A stretch of 64,000 bases of DNA from Emiliania huxleyi CCMP1516 (GCF_000372725.1 NW_005201223.1:27007-91006), one strand, 5' to 3'. Counted from the stretch's first letter, positions 49,779-61,070 are shown. Notes: a model not told the origin generated them from the sequence alone. A program made the numbers and translations.

Positions 49779-51544
49779 GCGGCGCCGGCGGTGGCGGCGG
49801 CGGCGAGGGTCCGGCAGCGGCGCGGAGGGCGGGGACAGAGAGGTGGAGGTGGACGGCGAGGCGGAGCAGGGAGGGCAGCGGCGTCGCGCCGCTCTCCGCG
49901 GTGAGCGCGTCGACGTGCGCGGTGAGCAGCGGCGCGAGGCGCTCGAAGGCGGAGGCGACCGCCTGGTCGGCACGGGGGGGGGGCGTCTAGGTCGTGCCTG
50001 GGAAACGTCTGCGGAGGGGTCGTGGTAGCGGGCAGAGGAAGGGTCGCAGCGGAGAGGCTCCTGGGGTCGCGGGCAGGGGGCACGGAGCAGGCTCCTGGTC
50101 CAGCGCGGCGGCATCGATCGGAGAAGCATCGCCCCCTCCGCCCTCCTCGCCCCCCCCTCCCTCGAAGATCGACGCCACCAGCCGCCTCTCTTCCTCCATC
50201 GCCGCAGCCAAATCGGACAGCACGCTGCCGAGCGCAGCCGCCGCCGCCGCGCCGCCGCCGCCGCCGCGCGTCGCCGCCGCCGGAGCGACGAGGGAGCGCG
50301 AGAAGGCCGACACGTGCGCGTCGGCGCGCGCGGCCGCCGCTTCGACGACACACGCACGCAGCAGCGCCGGCTTGCGCCTGCGGCGGGGGCGAGGCGGCGC
50401 GCCGTCGCGGCCAGGGACCACCGCCAGGGACACAGCGCGGCGGCGGTGGAGCTCTCGAGGACCGGCAGCAGCAGCGCGTGGCGGTGGCGGAGGGGCGCGT
50501 GCAGCGGGGGGGGGAGGGCGACGCGGCGGGAGGGGAGGCGCGGCCCTGCCTCTCTCTGTGTCTCTCTCGGGTCTCTCTCGGGTCTCTCGGGTCTCTCTCG
50601 GGTCTCTCTCGGGTCTCGCACCGCAGCCGATCGACGCCCCGCCGCAGCCGCGCGATGGCGGGCGCGGCAGCCTGCCTCTGCGCGGCGTGCGGCGGCAAGC
50701 GAGGGACCTGGCAGGGTCGCAGCGAGCGGTGGACGTGAGCCACCGAGCTGCGGCTGCCGCACTGCCGCTGGTCGCGAGGTGAGGCGGCGTTTGCAGCGGC
50801 GGGTGGAGTGCGGTGGAGTGCAGCGGTGTAGCGCAGCGGTGTAGCGCAGCGGTGTAGCGCAGCCCGCTGGGAGGAGGAGGTGAGGCAGCGGAGGAGGCGA
50901 GAGGTGTCGGGGCGTTGCGCGCCGCACACCTCTGCGGCGAGCCAGCGGAAGAGGGAGGCGTAGCCCCGCTCCTCGTAGGCGTCCATCCGCGCGCTCGCCT
51001 GGCGCCCGAGCTGTGCGAGTGCCCCTCCCTCGAGGTGCCTCGCCCGCTCGCCGACAGAAGCTACGCGGTCGAGCGCGCCCAGCAGCGCGTCGAGGGAGAG
51101 GGGCGCGTCCTGCGGCGCGTTGAGCGTCGCCTCGTCCTCCGCCGACAGCTGCAGCGCCTCGGCGAGCGCGCCCGCCAGCCGCTCCTGCTTCTTGGCCTGC
51201 GACACCTGCTCCTGCAGCTGCGACGTCTGCGAGAGGAGCACTTCGGTCGCGGCGCGCGTCGTCTGCAGCCGTGCGACGGCGGTGCCGCTCGCCTCGCACA
51301 GCGCGTCCAGCTCGCGCTCCGCGCCCTCCAGCTCCGCACGCAGCTCACCACTCGCACCTAGCAGCCGCCGGTCGAGCGCGAGGGCGCGGCCCTCCACCAC
51401 TGGCCGCAGGCCGCGCCGAGCGCCGGCGGCGAGGGATGAATCGATGGCGGCGAGCGCGCCGAGCGCCTCGAGCACCACAGGAGAGATTGGTGATGCTGCT
51501 GTCGCTGCGCGCAGTTTGCGCGTGGTGGCGCTGTTGGCCGACAT
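48276..51544 (-). CDS. COG6: Conserved oligomeric Golgi complex subunit 6
   Basis: COG6 is part of the tethering complex for retrograde intra-Golgi traffic. Start ATG 51544 (MSANSATTRKLRAATAAS). The first exon carries the long N-terminal helical region (LSQTSQLQEQVSQAKKQERL, YASLFRWLAAEVCG). Later exons give KPALLRACVVEAAAARADAH, LGSVLSDLAAAMEEERRLVA and AVASAFERLAPLLTAHVDAL. The C-terminal exons give RAMFLLNCAE|ATRGVLSAHA and the end LISRPESGYADGGSAILLHT with PEEVDSLL, matching the family end (HRSPQQVQTLL). Only one intron is placed exactly: 48822-48896, GT donor, whose start copies the next exon's start. Long poly-Gly and poly-Ala inserts (for example near 49730-49780 and 49020-49090) are unusual. 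Other splice sites not resolved. Confidence 0.8.
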
Positions 51545-52633
51545 GTCGTGGCACGGCGCGAGCGAGAGCTCGCTCTCCTCGACCTCGGGCTCGACGAAGT
51601 GTCGCGGGTTCCTCGGCGGGCGGAGGCTCTGCTGCTGTGTTAAAGAGAACGGCGGAGAGCCGCCCAGCGGCGCCGGCACGAAAAACGGGAAGAAGATTTC
51701 TTTTTATTCGACGTAGAATTCTTTATATTCCCCCCGGAAGTGCGGTAAATGACTGCACTCCAAGTGCTCCAAGTTCCGGAAGGTAGTGCTTGTCGTTCGT
51801 CACATGGGCTGCCATCGGCATACACAAGGCGCAAGCATCCTCACCGAGCGGCGGGAGGTGTACGCGACCCAAGAGAATTTCAGAAGCATTTCACCCGTAA
51901 GAAATCGGGCCGTGTCGTTCCCTCCGCCGGAGAGAAGTCCCTCAGTTATAGTAAATAAATAAATAAAAACGGACACCTCTCTACTGTGAGATGGGTAAAA
52001 AGGAACAGGCCCCCGCCCTTGCGATCTTTGTGCAGGGTTCTTTGTGGGTGTGGTCGGCGACTAGCCGGGGTCGTCCTCCCGATGGGGGACTAGCACTAGC
52101 CGTCTTCCACATGGTCCCTCGGGTCCCTGCTGCTCCTAATCTCTTCGTACATCCTCCTGCTGATCTCCGCAAAGTCCTGCTCCCTCCCTCGTCTCACCCT
52201 GCGCGTCTGCTCCGCCTCACCGTCTTCTGCCCTGCGTCGTCTGGCGACGGGTCCTCCATAGTCGGTCAGTTATAGTAAGCCCATGAGAGTGCTCATAATT
52301 TAGATTTCTTTTCCGAGCCCAAACGAAGACGTTTTAAAAAAGGCCCTGCCGGTCTCCCGCTCGCCACACATGCTCACAGAGAAGGAGGAATGCGACATGT
52401 GTGACTAGAGGCCGCTGAGCGAGCAAACACGGATACCTCAAAAAGTCCCTCAGTCCCCATCTCTCCTCCCACCGAGCTCCTCTATTCACACTCGAGGGGG
52501 CCTTATTGGGGGGGGGGGGGGCAGGAGTCATCAAGGACAAAACAAAATGTTTGGTATTGGTAAAAATCTCTCTCTCCAGGACATGCTAGGAGTCATCGTC
52601 TATCTAGGAGTCCATCATCGAAGTGCTACAGCC
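51545..52633. other. Intergenic region
   Basis: Holds the COG6 upstream region (TATAAA-like GAATATAAAGAATTC near 51716-51730 on the minus strand), a dispersed repeat at 51741-51770 and an ATAAATAAATAAA run near 51951-51968. No gene supported. Confidence 0.5.
51741..51770 (+). repeat. Dispersed repeat copy
   Basis: TGCGGTAAATGACTGCACTC then CAAGTGCTCC, as at 47691-47720. Confidence 0.85.
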
Positions 52634-53545
52634 TCATTGCAGCATCGCTTTCCTGAAGACTATCGTCGTAATCATAATGGCAAATGGCGCCCAGAACGGC
52701 TGGAGGAGGAAGAACGGGAAGGAGAACATGCCTTGAGAAGACGCCACTTCATCTGGCTGTCCTGCGGCTCGGATCGACAGCAAGTTGGGCTCGTCCATGT
52801 GGCCCATTATCAGCACGAGCACAATGTTGATGGTCACGAGGGTCATCGCGTGGTACCCGAGCACGAGCCAGACGGGCATCGCGTTGGGCAGCGCATAATC
52901 CGCCAACGCCAGCACAAGACCGAGCAGAGAAAACGCGCCGTCGATATTCACCCCTCTGTGGAAAGTTCTGCCGAAGAGCTTGTAGGGGGCCCGCGCTCTC
53001 TCAAACGGGGCCATCATGTAGGGTGGGGTGACACCGTTCCGATGACCGATCATGAGTGGGATTTCCAACGCAAAACGCGAGGCTGAGGCAGCGTGAAGTT
53101 GCCACCAGGGGATGCTCAACAAGTCAACCGCGATAGGAGAAAACAGGAATGCGTACACCATGATCGCCAGGCAAGGCAGGATCCCGAGCAAGGGCGAGGG
53201 AATCCCACCGGCGTTCAGGATATTATTGAAGCTGACAAAGTGCAGCCAGATGGCAGCCCAGCCCCAAGAGAGCGGGCCCATTATCGCAAAAAATTGCATC
53301 CCGCTGAGGCCAAGAACCACGTCGTGCGCGGTGTATGCCGACGCCCAGTGGATTTCCACTGCCCACCAGACAAGCAGATTCACGAGGATCAAAAACGCCC
53401 TACCCGGGATGGCCTCCTTGGACGGAGCCTTCCCCTCAATCAACATGCCAAAAAAGCGCAGGCTCGAACGCCGACGCCGGTGGATGGCATGTACACCCAA
53501 ATTCACGACCGCCTCTGTCGTTGTTCTTCCATCCGACCTTTTCAT
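52634..53545 (-). CDS. Intronless multi-pass membrane protein, unknown family
   Basis: 303 aa from ATG 53545, single exon. About six to seven hydrophobic helices are visible: FLILVNLLVWWAVEIHW, VVLGLSGMQFFAIMGPLSWG, LGILPCLAIMVYAFLFSPIA, FSLLGLVLALADYALPN, VLGYHAMTLVTINIVLVLIM and FFLLQPFWAPFAIMITTIVF. GC content and codon use look clearly lower and less biased than the neighbouring genes, which together with the absence of introns raises horizontal transfer or recent retro-copying. I recognise no family. The short conserved-looking GRTFHRGVNIDGAFSLLG between helices could be a functional loop. Confidence 0.75.
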   Translation of the reverse strand: MKRSDGRTTTEAVVNLGVHAIHRRRRSSLRFFGMLIEGKAPSKEAIPGRAFLILVNLLVWWAVEIHWASAYTAHDVVLGLSGMQFFAIMGPLSWGWAAIWLHFVSFNNILNAGGIPSPLLGILPCLAIMVYAFLFSPIAVDLLSIPWWQLHAASASRFALEIPLMIGHRNGVTPPYMMAPFERARAPYKLFGRTFHRGVNIDGAFSLLGLVLALADYALPNAMPVWLVLGYHAMTLVTINIVLVLIMGHMDEPNLLSIRAAGQPDEVASSQGMFSFPFFLLQPFWAPFAIMITTIVFRKAMLQ

Positions 53546-53934
53546 GCACGTCTCTCTAAGGGTCTTGATGTGGGTTGTACTTTTAGCTTAATGGGAGAAA
53601 GGGGAGAGGAGGTGTTTGTTCTCTAGGCCCCTAAATAACGGCCCATGCGCGTGAGAGCTCGCTTGTCAACAAACAAAGGGTCGCCCGCCCAAGAAAGTGT
53701 TGTTGCGGAGGCTGTTTTTACTACCCCCATCCTGGGTGTAGTGTGTCTCTCTCTCTGGGTGTATCTCGTCCTCTAGGAAGGTCAGCCCGACAAGCGCGCT
53801 ACGGTTTCATGCGCGCGCAGCTGAGATTGCAAATCTCTTTACTCGTGCCGGCGCGGCGCCCGTCGGCGAAGCCCCAAATTTACGGGGCGCGCGCCAAAAG
53901 AGCAGTCCCTCAGCCGACTTCCCCGCCCACACAC
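53546..53934. other. Divergent intergenic region
   Basis: Contains the repeat unit TTTTAGCTTAATGGGAGAAA (53581 on), related to 21897. No gene. Confidence 0.5.
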
Positions 53935-55256
53935 ATGGTTGTCCTCGGAGTCGGCGAGGCTGCTGCCGAGACCACGGCGGGCACGGTCAAGTTGCTCGAA
54001 GGCCCCGGCGATTTCAAAACGACGGGTAAGGTGGAGACTCTCGTGTTGACCAAGGTTACTGCTTTCCAGTATATGGTGTCGACAGCGCCGGGCGGCGAAA
54101 TCACCCACACAGCTGGCCCCACGTCCATGTGCGCTCGCTCGCGGGCGCTGAATGCGGGTGGGCACTTGTGAACACGCCCCACCCCGCCGCCGCAGGTTCA
54201 CGACTCCTGCGGGCACCTGCCCTAAATCTGGCTCAACCATCGAGGTCAAGGACATGTTTTTCGCAAAGTCTCCGACGGACTACTTTGGCAGTTACGAGTT
54301 GGGCTCTGACGGCAGTTACACGGCCACGGCGGTGAATGGCCCAAGAATGTACATGCCGGCCCCAACCGCCTACGTGGCCAAGTACGAAATGTCAAGCTCG
54401 ACGGGGGAAGAGGAAAATATGACGTTCACCTACTTCTCGTCGGCGCCGCAGATGATGACGTTGGCTATTCCCGGCGTCGTTGGTCCGGATGGCACTGCCG
54501 GAAGCCTGAAGCTGTTGCTGAGTATTCAGGCACGCGACCGCGAGCTTCAATCCTGCCCCGCTCACCCCTCGCCCCACCTACCTACCCGCTTGTGTGCTCA
54601 CCCTCGCTCCGCTGTGCCGTTTTCAGATCGACCCCGATAAATTTGTCCAATGCAACTCGACTGACGCCATTGGCGACCTCAAAAATGCCGCGAAGACCGA
54701 CTACTCCACCGGTGCTTCTGGATACCCCACCTTGAAGGCGACGGGCACGGCCATCGGTTTCACTGTTGGGAGGGCCATCGAACTTGGGCTCGACCCGGTG
54801 GAGGAAGGCGACACGCCGCTTGGGAAGCTCGAGAAGTTGGCGCTCGAGGACAAGCTGAAGCTGGAGATGGCGGTCCAGGGCGCAATCGCCAAGCAAGAGA
54901 TCATCCTCGCCGGGGCATACGCTCGGAGTCAGAACGCCGTGGTGACGGTGTCGCAGGTGGTCAATGCAAACGTCAAGGCGATGTCGCAGTTGGCGGTGAT
55001 GGCCAAGGGCTCAGGCGGTTCGGACAAGAACTACTCAAAGGTCGCAGCCTGCTGCTGCTGCTCCGTTGCCACCAAGACGTCTGGTGGGGCTTGGGCCTCG
55101 CTCGAGGCATCGGGCAGCAGCAGCCTTGACATCAACATGCTCATCAACTCTGCCACCACAGCCACGTCGACAACCAAGATCGACGAGAAATTCAGTTATC
55201 AAGGCCCTTATGAACATTGGGAAGAATTCAAATACGAGCCCTTTAGGCCTTTGTGA
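53935..55256 (+). CDS. Hypothetical protein with poly-Cys tract
   Basis: About 385 aa; exons 53935-54128, 54196-54529 and 54627-55256, phases agree. The joins give TSM|FTTPAGTCPKSGSTIEVKD and LLLSIQ|IDPDKFVQC. The N-terminal two thirds are strand-like and Thr/Ser-rich, with FAKSPTDYFGSYELGSDGSY and MTFTYFSSAPQMMTLAIPG. A helical segment follows (LGKLEKLALEDKLKLEMAVQ) and then a Gly/Ser region with CCCC (VAACCCCSVATK), which could be palmitoylated. Ends EHWEEFKYEPFRPL. No family recognised. Intron 2 starts with GC (54530). Confidence 0.7.
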
Positions 55257-56144
55257 TCACAACTGTGGCTTTGGAGATGCCGCACACCCAATCCAGCCGT
55301 TCTTAGTGTAGGGGTTTGTGCGGATGGCAAGAGGGGTATCCACTCTAAGCTTTTTATTTTGGAGGTGAGGCGCTTTTTGAAGAGTGCTTTGATCGCTGTT
55401 TTGGCGCGCCTCATACACGTGCACCTTACCTATTCTCCCAGTAAGAGCTAAAAGTACAGTACACGTAACGCGCGACTCACGACGTCTCTTCTTACCACCA
55501 CCGCGTGCGGCACACATACATCCACATCATGCCACGAGTCGAGACTCTGGGACGTGGCTCGTGGAGGACTCGAGACGGAGAGAGGGCGCCGCGGTGTCGG
55601 TCGTCTGACTCGCACAGGGAAGAGAAAGTGCGAGCGGGTGGTATGAAGTGTGCAGGCCATGACTGACACACATTCCCTCAAACAATGTCAGAGCGGGATC
55701 TCAGTTCTCAGAAGACAGAACACATGAGCTCAGCAGTGTCCAGACTCCAGTGAGCAGAGAGAGCGAGACGGAGAGCGGTGCCGAGCACCTGTCCACTTGA
55801 GCAGGCCCAGCAACGTCGGACCATGATCCATCTGATTGATTTATTGCGTATTTAAACTAAGCACTGTTGGTGTCTATCCCTGTGGGGCGACAGAGGTCAA
55901 CCATTAAAGCGTAGAACGAACCGCGCTCTCAACACAGGGCGATTCGGCAAACGCGTTGTTCAGCAGCGGACAGCCACAGCGCCCAGGCGCCCAGGTGAGA
56001 GGTGCAGACAGAGAGGGCCCGCTGAGCAGGAGGGAACGATGGCGATCAGGAGAGCACCTCCTAGCACACTGCACCTCCCTCCCGCCCCCGACGCACCTGA
56101 AGCTCCAGCCAAAGGCGGTGCGAGATCCGCTGAGGAGGACCAGC
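55257..56144. other. Convergent intergenic region
   Basis: 3' flanks of the two genes on either side. AGTAAGAGCTAAAAGTAC at 55440-55457 is the inverted form of a dispersed repeat. No gene. Confidence 0.5.
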
Positions 56145-56636
56145 TCAAGAGAGGAAGCCGAGGTCGGAGCCGACGGCCTTGGCCTTCTTGATGAGCGCCT
56201 GCTGCATCTTGCTGTCGACGCCGTCTGCAGGGACGAGTGGAGGCGGCCGAGTGGAGGCGGCCGAGCGGAGTGGTGGGGGATCTCAGGTGGATCTCCGGGC
56301 GGCGCACAGTCGGCGCAAAACTTTTTGATCTCCTGCGAGTGGATGCTGATGGCCTTACCACGGAGTTTGAGTAGCTGAGGCTCGCCAAGCACCACCTGAG
56401 GACCGTGATGGCTAGACGGTGAGAGCGGTTGCGGGCCGGCAGCGATCGCCTGCAAGATGGAGAGCCTTCGCGAGGAGCACTGCCGGCGTGAACGGGCCAT
56501 CCTTGGCAGGACCCATGGATGGCGAGTAGGTCGCAGCGACTTGTGTGGCCGGAGAGATGCCGAAGCGAGCCAGGTGCGGCGACCACGCAGATACCCGCAA
56601 AGCCAGCATCGAGAGAAGCGCGCACAGGAACCGCAT
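56145..56636 (-). CDS. Small conserved protein with signal/transit peptide (LRGKAISIHSQEIKKFC)
   Basis: 112 aa; exons 56636-56466, 56395-56308 and 56224-56145, all in phase. Residues 1-18 (MRFLCALLSMLALRVSAW) are a signal peptide, followed by a Ser/Pro-rich stretch as in bipartite plastid targeting of algae with secondary plastids. The mature part reads LKLRGKAISIHSQEIKKFCA|DYGVDSKMQQALIKKAKAVG and ends SDLGFLS. I recall similar short proteins in plastid-bearing organisms but cannot assign a function. Intron 1 starts GC (56465), intron 2 GT. Confidence 0.7.
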
Positions 56637-57085
56637 CGAGCTTGAGCGTAGGTGCCGCGAAGGTGTGCCTCGAATTTAGGCAGGCGGATTTATTTTTTCA
56701 GTGTACGTAGCTCTTACGAACATACCCGTTTTTGAGCGTTGAGCAGCTGTCAGAGGAGACCTCGACAAACCGGACGGACTCAGTCGATTGTACTGCGGTG
56801 GTGTGAATGAATGCACCATGACGCATGAATGAGCAAAACCCTGACGAGGCCTGTACGTGTAGGATTCCTAGATTTTTCCACTCCGGGCCTTTTTCCCGTG
56901 CCGCATCTCCCTCGGAACAGTTTTTCTTCTTAATATTGGACTACCGTCACGAATGATCCGTCCTGACCCGATGCATTTTGGATTTCCAAAATCAGCCCCT
57001 CTGGGGTAGCAGAGCAGTTTGGCCCCCTAGAACGCTTGTTTTTTTTACGCAAAACACGAGAAGGCGATGGCCGCGGCGCGACAGC
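56637..57085. other. Intergenic region
   Basis: Carries the repeat TCAGTGTACGTAGCTCTTAC (56698 on), as at 21851. No gene seen. Confidence 0.5.
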
Positions 57086-58575
57086 TTAGCTCACCTCGCA
57101 CCGGACCATCTTGTCGTCGCCGCCGCCGCAGAGGCTGGCCTCGCCCTTGCCGTAGATGAGCGCCTCGTAGTCCACGCCGTCCTGCCTTGCCACGCCCTCG
57201 AGGTGGAGCTTGAACCAGGCCTGTTCCACAGCCAGCCGCGTGAATAGAACTCTCCCCACTCCTCGCTGTCCGTCCAAACTCGAGCCACGCGCGCCGCGGT
57301 GAAGCGCGACAAGTCCATGTGCCCGCCCTCCCAGAGGAGCGGCTCAAAGTGCGTTGCACCCTGCTTGTTGACAAAGCCGCGGTGTGCCGCGGTGCCCTGC
57401 CGGCCTGCGGCGTCGTAAAACGCCTCGCTCATGCGCGGCGGCGCCACATAGTCGGCGCTGCCGGTGAAAGCGAGAAAGGGCACCTAGCCCACAGCTGGAG
57501 GGGTGAGCAGCGCCGTGTCGCAGATGCCGCAAGAAGAGGAGCGGCGAGGCGCGCCGCCGGCGCGGGCAGCTGGGTCGCCGAGTAGGGGTGCTGCATCACC
57601 GCCGCCTGCTCACAGCCAGGCCCGTGAAGAGGCGCCGTTCACAAGACGATCGCGTGCCGCATCGCCGACGCCCGGATGCGGCTCGCCGAGGCGTTGCCGT
57701 ACGAGGAGGCGAAGAGGGTCGCCTGCTCGGTGCAAGCACGTGGCGTCTCGCGCCCCATCTCGCGCCCCAGGAGCGAGACACGGAGGCTGAGAGAGGGGGG
57801 CGCCGCGACGGCGGCCGAGGCGTTTGCGGCGGCGGGTGGAGGTGGAACGGGTGGAGGGCGAGGGCGAGGGGAGGCGAGGGCGGAGGCACGGTGGCAGGTC
57901 TGGGCGAGATCAAGACCTGCCCTCCCATCGAGTGGCCCGCCACCCCGTATCCCAACGAGTGGTTGACGGCAGAGAGGGCGCGGTGGGCGGGCCCGCGCGA
58001 GCGGCTCTCATTCTGTGCCCACTCGAGCACGCCAATCTGCTGCCGGTAGTAGTCGCCGAAGCAGGGCGGATCACCTTGCGGGCAGAGGCGACCGATCTGG
58101 CTCGGGTGGGTGACCTAGAGCCGTAGTGGACTCCCGGCAGGGCCACAGGGAGGCACTCGCCTCGAACCGACTTGCAGTTGCGCTGCTCTTTGCACCCGAC
58201 GTTGCACGCCCGGGTGGCGGCCACAACGAAGCCGTAGCTCGCGACTGCGCTGAGCGGTATCAGGTACCCTGACCAGTCCACGCCGCCGCCTCCGAAGAGG
58301 CCGTGCGCATACGAGATGAGCGGCACGCTCCGGCCGGCAGGGACTGCCGGCGTGTACACATCCACCGTCCGGTCCGAGCAGTCCTGGCTGGCTACGGTGT
58401 AGCTCGTGTGAGTGACCTCAAAGGGGCCTGAGTCTGCGCGAGGCAGAGCGGCAGCGATGGTGGCTGCGGAGCCGGAGGCAGTGGCTCGCGGAGCCAGCTT
58501 TGCAGCCTCCATGGAGAAGCCAACGTCGGAGAGTGCGAGCTCGCTCGTTGCTGCGGCGACTTGCTTTGACAGCAT
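57086..58575 (-). CDS. Alpha/beta hydrolase (chlorophyllase/cutinase-like fold)
   Basis: Serine hydrolase of about 352 aa. Exons 58575-58122, 58074-57917, 57722-57654, 57605-57558, 57483-57289 and 57220-57086; every phase agrees. PLISYAHGLFGGGGVDWSGY carries the oxyanion His-Gly, YGVAGHSMGGQATLFASS the GxSxG nucleophile (Ser near 195), VPFLAFTGSADYVAPP the catalytic Asp, and GHMDLSRFTAAR the His. Conserved order and spacing match chlorophyllase, PAF-acetylhydrolase and PET-hydrolase relatives; the substrate is unknown. The N-terminal 60 residues have no clear signal. Introns 1, 3 and 4 start with GC (58121, 57653, 57557). An in-frame TAG at 57484-57486 falls inside intron 4. Confidence 0.87.
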
Positions 58576-59001
58576 CGCCAAACTACGTCGGAATGCTGTG
58601 AGAAGCTGTAAATCTATGACCTATGACCGCGAACTTTGCGACCTACTACGAGTCGTATGGCGGGGGGAACAGCCATGTTTGGCAAAAGAATTTGGTGAGG
58701 CCTCGGCTGGCGAATAAAAGAGCGAATCAGGGAGAACCGGAGCCCCGGGAAGGCGGGCAGTGGAACCCTGGGACGGGATGCTGAGGGAGGACCTGTGTAC
58801 GTGCATGGTGTACAGTGTCGTGTCTACTAGCTCCGAGTAGAGGGGGCGTCCTGCAGTTAAGGGGAAACCCGGTACACGGAACCAACCCTCGGAGACCCGT
58901 GTTTACTTTACGGCCCTTTCCCTGCGAACGCGCACCCCCAGGGCTAGGGCTCTCTAGCCCGTAACCCGATACCGATCATCCGGCCCGCTGGGTGCGCTCC
59001 T

Positions 59002-59049
59002 CAGCTCCCCGGCCCTGGATGAGGTTACTGACTGCACTCCAAGTGCTCC
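59002..59049 (+). repeat. Dispersed repeat copy
   Basis: CAGCTCCCCGGCCCTGGATG followed by ACTGCACTCCAAGTGCTCC, as at 47671-47720. Confidence 0.85.
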
Positions 59050-59404
59050 AAATGACTAATACATCAAAAGAATTGAAGACGGCATCGTCCGCCCCGCCCG
59101 TGCACTTGGTGCGATTAATTATTTTTCTTTGCCCCGTCGTCCTCTGTCTGCCTCATCGCTCTCCTCTGCCTCGTTCTGCGACGACGCCGACGCCTGCCGA
59201 GCCCTTACTCTCGCGGCTTCTCTCACCTTTCGGCGTAACTCCGCTCTCCTTGCAGCGTGTCCTCCAGTTTGCAAAACAAAGACAAAAATCTCTCTCCCAG
59301 TTTGTCGAGCCCTCTCTCCCTGCAGTCTCCTTCCTTCCTCTCTCCAAGTACCAAGAACCATCCTTCTGACTCCCACTCCGATCATGTGCCGCCATGCCAA
59401 TACA

Positions 59405-59611
59405 CACTATCAAACTATTAGCCTAATAACGTACCTAATTATCAACACATACCTAATAATTAGCTTGTTATTGGACTTTTGCGTTATTAGCTTAATAATT
59501 AGCTTATTTACACAATCAGTTTCGTGAAAAAAGCTAATTATTAGCTTAATAGCCTGCTATTAGGTATGTGTTGATAATTAGGTACGTTATTAGGCTAATA
59601 GTTTGATAGTG
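59405..59611. mobile_element. AT-rich foldback MITE, 207 bp
   Basis: The left arm begins CACTATCAAACTATTAGCCT and the right arm ends with its exact complement; pairing is essentially perfect for about 54 bp and continues imperfectly towards the centre. The element is far richer in A+T than the window. CA flanks both ends and may be a 2-bp target duplication. No coding capacity. Confidence 0.9.
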
Positions 59612-60199
59612 CATGTCGTTGCTCAGGTCCGCTCTCGTTTCTTGTACCATCACTTGTCGGTATCGGTCGGGAGTCGCTCACCAACACGCACTGTGCGATT
59701 TCGGGCTTGTGCTTTCGTGTGAACGCCGGCCACGGAAAAATTCTTTTCGTGCAGATCCTGCGTCTCTCACTGCCCGAACAACAGAGGCGCACCCGCAGCA
59801 GGTAGGTAGGTAGGTAGAAAGGTGAAGAACAGCCAGGCTCGGACTGGACACCCCAACGCGGTATGGGTGGACGCTAGACAGATGATGACGACACGCACGA
59901 GCGACACACAGACACAAACAAGCTCACAAGAGTCAAGACACACAGCCAGCGGGCTGCCACACACCCTGAGTTGGCGTACACATAACTCAAGGCCACATCC
60001 TCCCTGTCGCCCCCCCCACTCCAAGGTGCCAAGAGGACACAGACGACAGGAAGTAACGTGCTAGGCTAGAGCAGACCGCTCCGCCTCTAGCAATCTCGCC
60101 GGCCGGCGAGGCCCGGACGAGACCGTGTGTGGGTCTAGTGAGGTGTCTATGGACGCCCTCTCACAGGCTGCGGCCTACTACTAGCCCTAACTCGCACTC

Positions 60200-60814
60200 A
60201 TGGGAGATGTCAGTTCATTGTATGAGTGTATGCAAGCAGAGGCGCGTGTGCTGATTCTAGATCGCACGCCGTGGCATATGACATGGGAGGCGTGCGACCG
60301 CAGCGCACCCGTCGTAAGGTCGACGGGCGCGCGTGTCAGCGAGAGAGTTGCGGGCGGAGCCATACCCGACTTTGAGAGGACGAGCCCCGCGCCACGGTTG
60401 CCAGCCGTGCCTTCGCGGGAGCCGCCCCTCGAGCCGCGTCTCGTCGCCACTGTCCCCGAGTGCGTCCCGCCTTGGCGGCACACACTCGACGAGGACAGTC
60501 CGGCCGACGAGATCGTGTCGCGCGCCGGCGACGGTTGCGGCGTCGTGGTTTCGAGTACGAAGCGAAGATGGCACGACCACCGCCCTGCTTCGCAGACCGG
60601 GCAAGGAAGGGCCTGCTCCCGTTCCGCGAGGAACAGGAGGTCTCCCCCCCTCCCCCGGCCTGAGCAGCGGCGCGTGGAAGGCAGCCCCTTGAGTCGAGGG
60701 CGGCGCGACCATTGCTGCTCTCCAATGACCAGAGGCCCGGTAACTGCAGACGGTCGCGCCACCCCGCTCCGCGTCGCCCGCCGCCGCGCCGCGCCGCCGC
60801 CCAATGATTATTAA
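60200..60814 (+). CDS. Hypothetical frame, weak support
   Basis: 204 codons from ATG 60200, with an equally long open frame on the opposite strand. The first 60 residues (YECMQAEARVLILDRTPWHM) look protein-like, the rest is Arg/Pro-rich. No domain recognised. Confidence 0.2.
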   Translation: MGDVSSLYECMQAEARVLILDRTPWHMTWEACDRSAPVVRSTGARVSERVAGGAIPDFERTSPAPRLPAVPSREPPLEPRLVATVPECVPPWRHTLDEDSPADEIVSRAGDGCGVVVSSTKRRWHDHRPASQTGQGRACSRSARNRRSPPLPRPEQRRVEGSPLSRGRRDHCCSPMTRGPVTADGRATPLRVARRRAAPPPNDY

Positions 60815-60980
60815 TTAATAATTAATTAATAACTAACTAATTACCCCACCCGCCGCCGCGCCTCCCCGCCCTGCGTCGGCCGCTGCCTCGCCGCGCCGCC
60901 GCCTCGCGCCGCCCGCCGCCGCGCCGCGCCGCCGCCCAATTATTAATAATTAATAATTAATACTCGATCATTAATAATGT
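60800..60980 (+). repeat. Duplicated GCC-rich / TTAATAATTAAT block
   Basis: Two copies of a CGCCGCCGCCCAAT stretch, each followed by an ATTAATAATTAAT-type tract (about 60789-60842 and 60925-60975). Abrupt switches between nearly pure GC and nearly pure AT. Confidence 0.8.
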
Positions 60981-61070
60981 GTGTGTTTGTGTGTGTGTCT
61001 GTGTGTTTGTTTGAGCGATGCCAGGGAAGGACAGGGCAGCGGCGAGCGGCAGGTGGCGTCGGCGACGTAC

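Larger units (their letters stand above)
58576..60199. other. Gene-free region with foldback element and repeats
   Basis: Includes a dispersed repeat (59002-59049), an AT-rich foldback element (59405-59611) and another repeat unit (59825-59852). Remaining frames have no protein features. Confidence 0.6.

Noticed and set aside
57484..57486. In-frame TAG before VPFLAFTGSAD in the hydrolase, preceded by an attractive frame (CDTALLTPPAVG), suggesting a nonsense mutation or stop readthrough.
   Set aside because: Splicing from GC 57557 to AG 57484 joins QLPAP to VPFLAFTG in phase and matches the family; the TAG is then the intron end.
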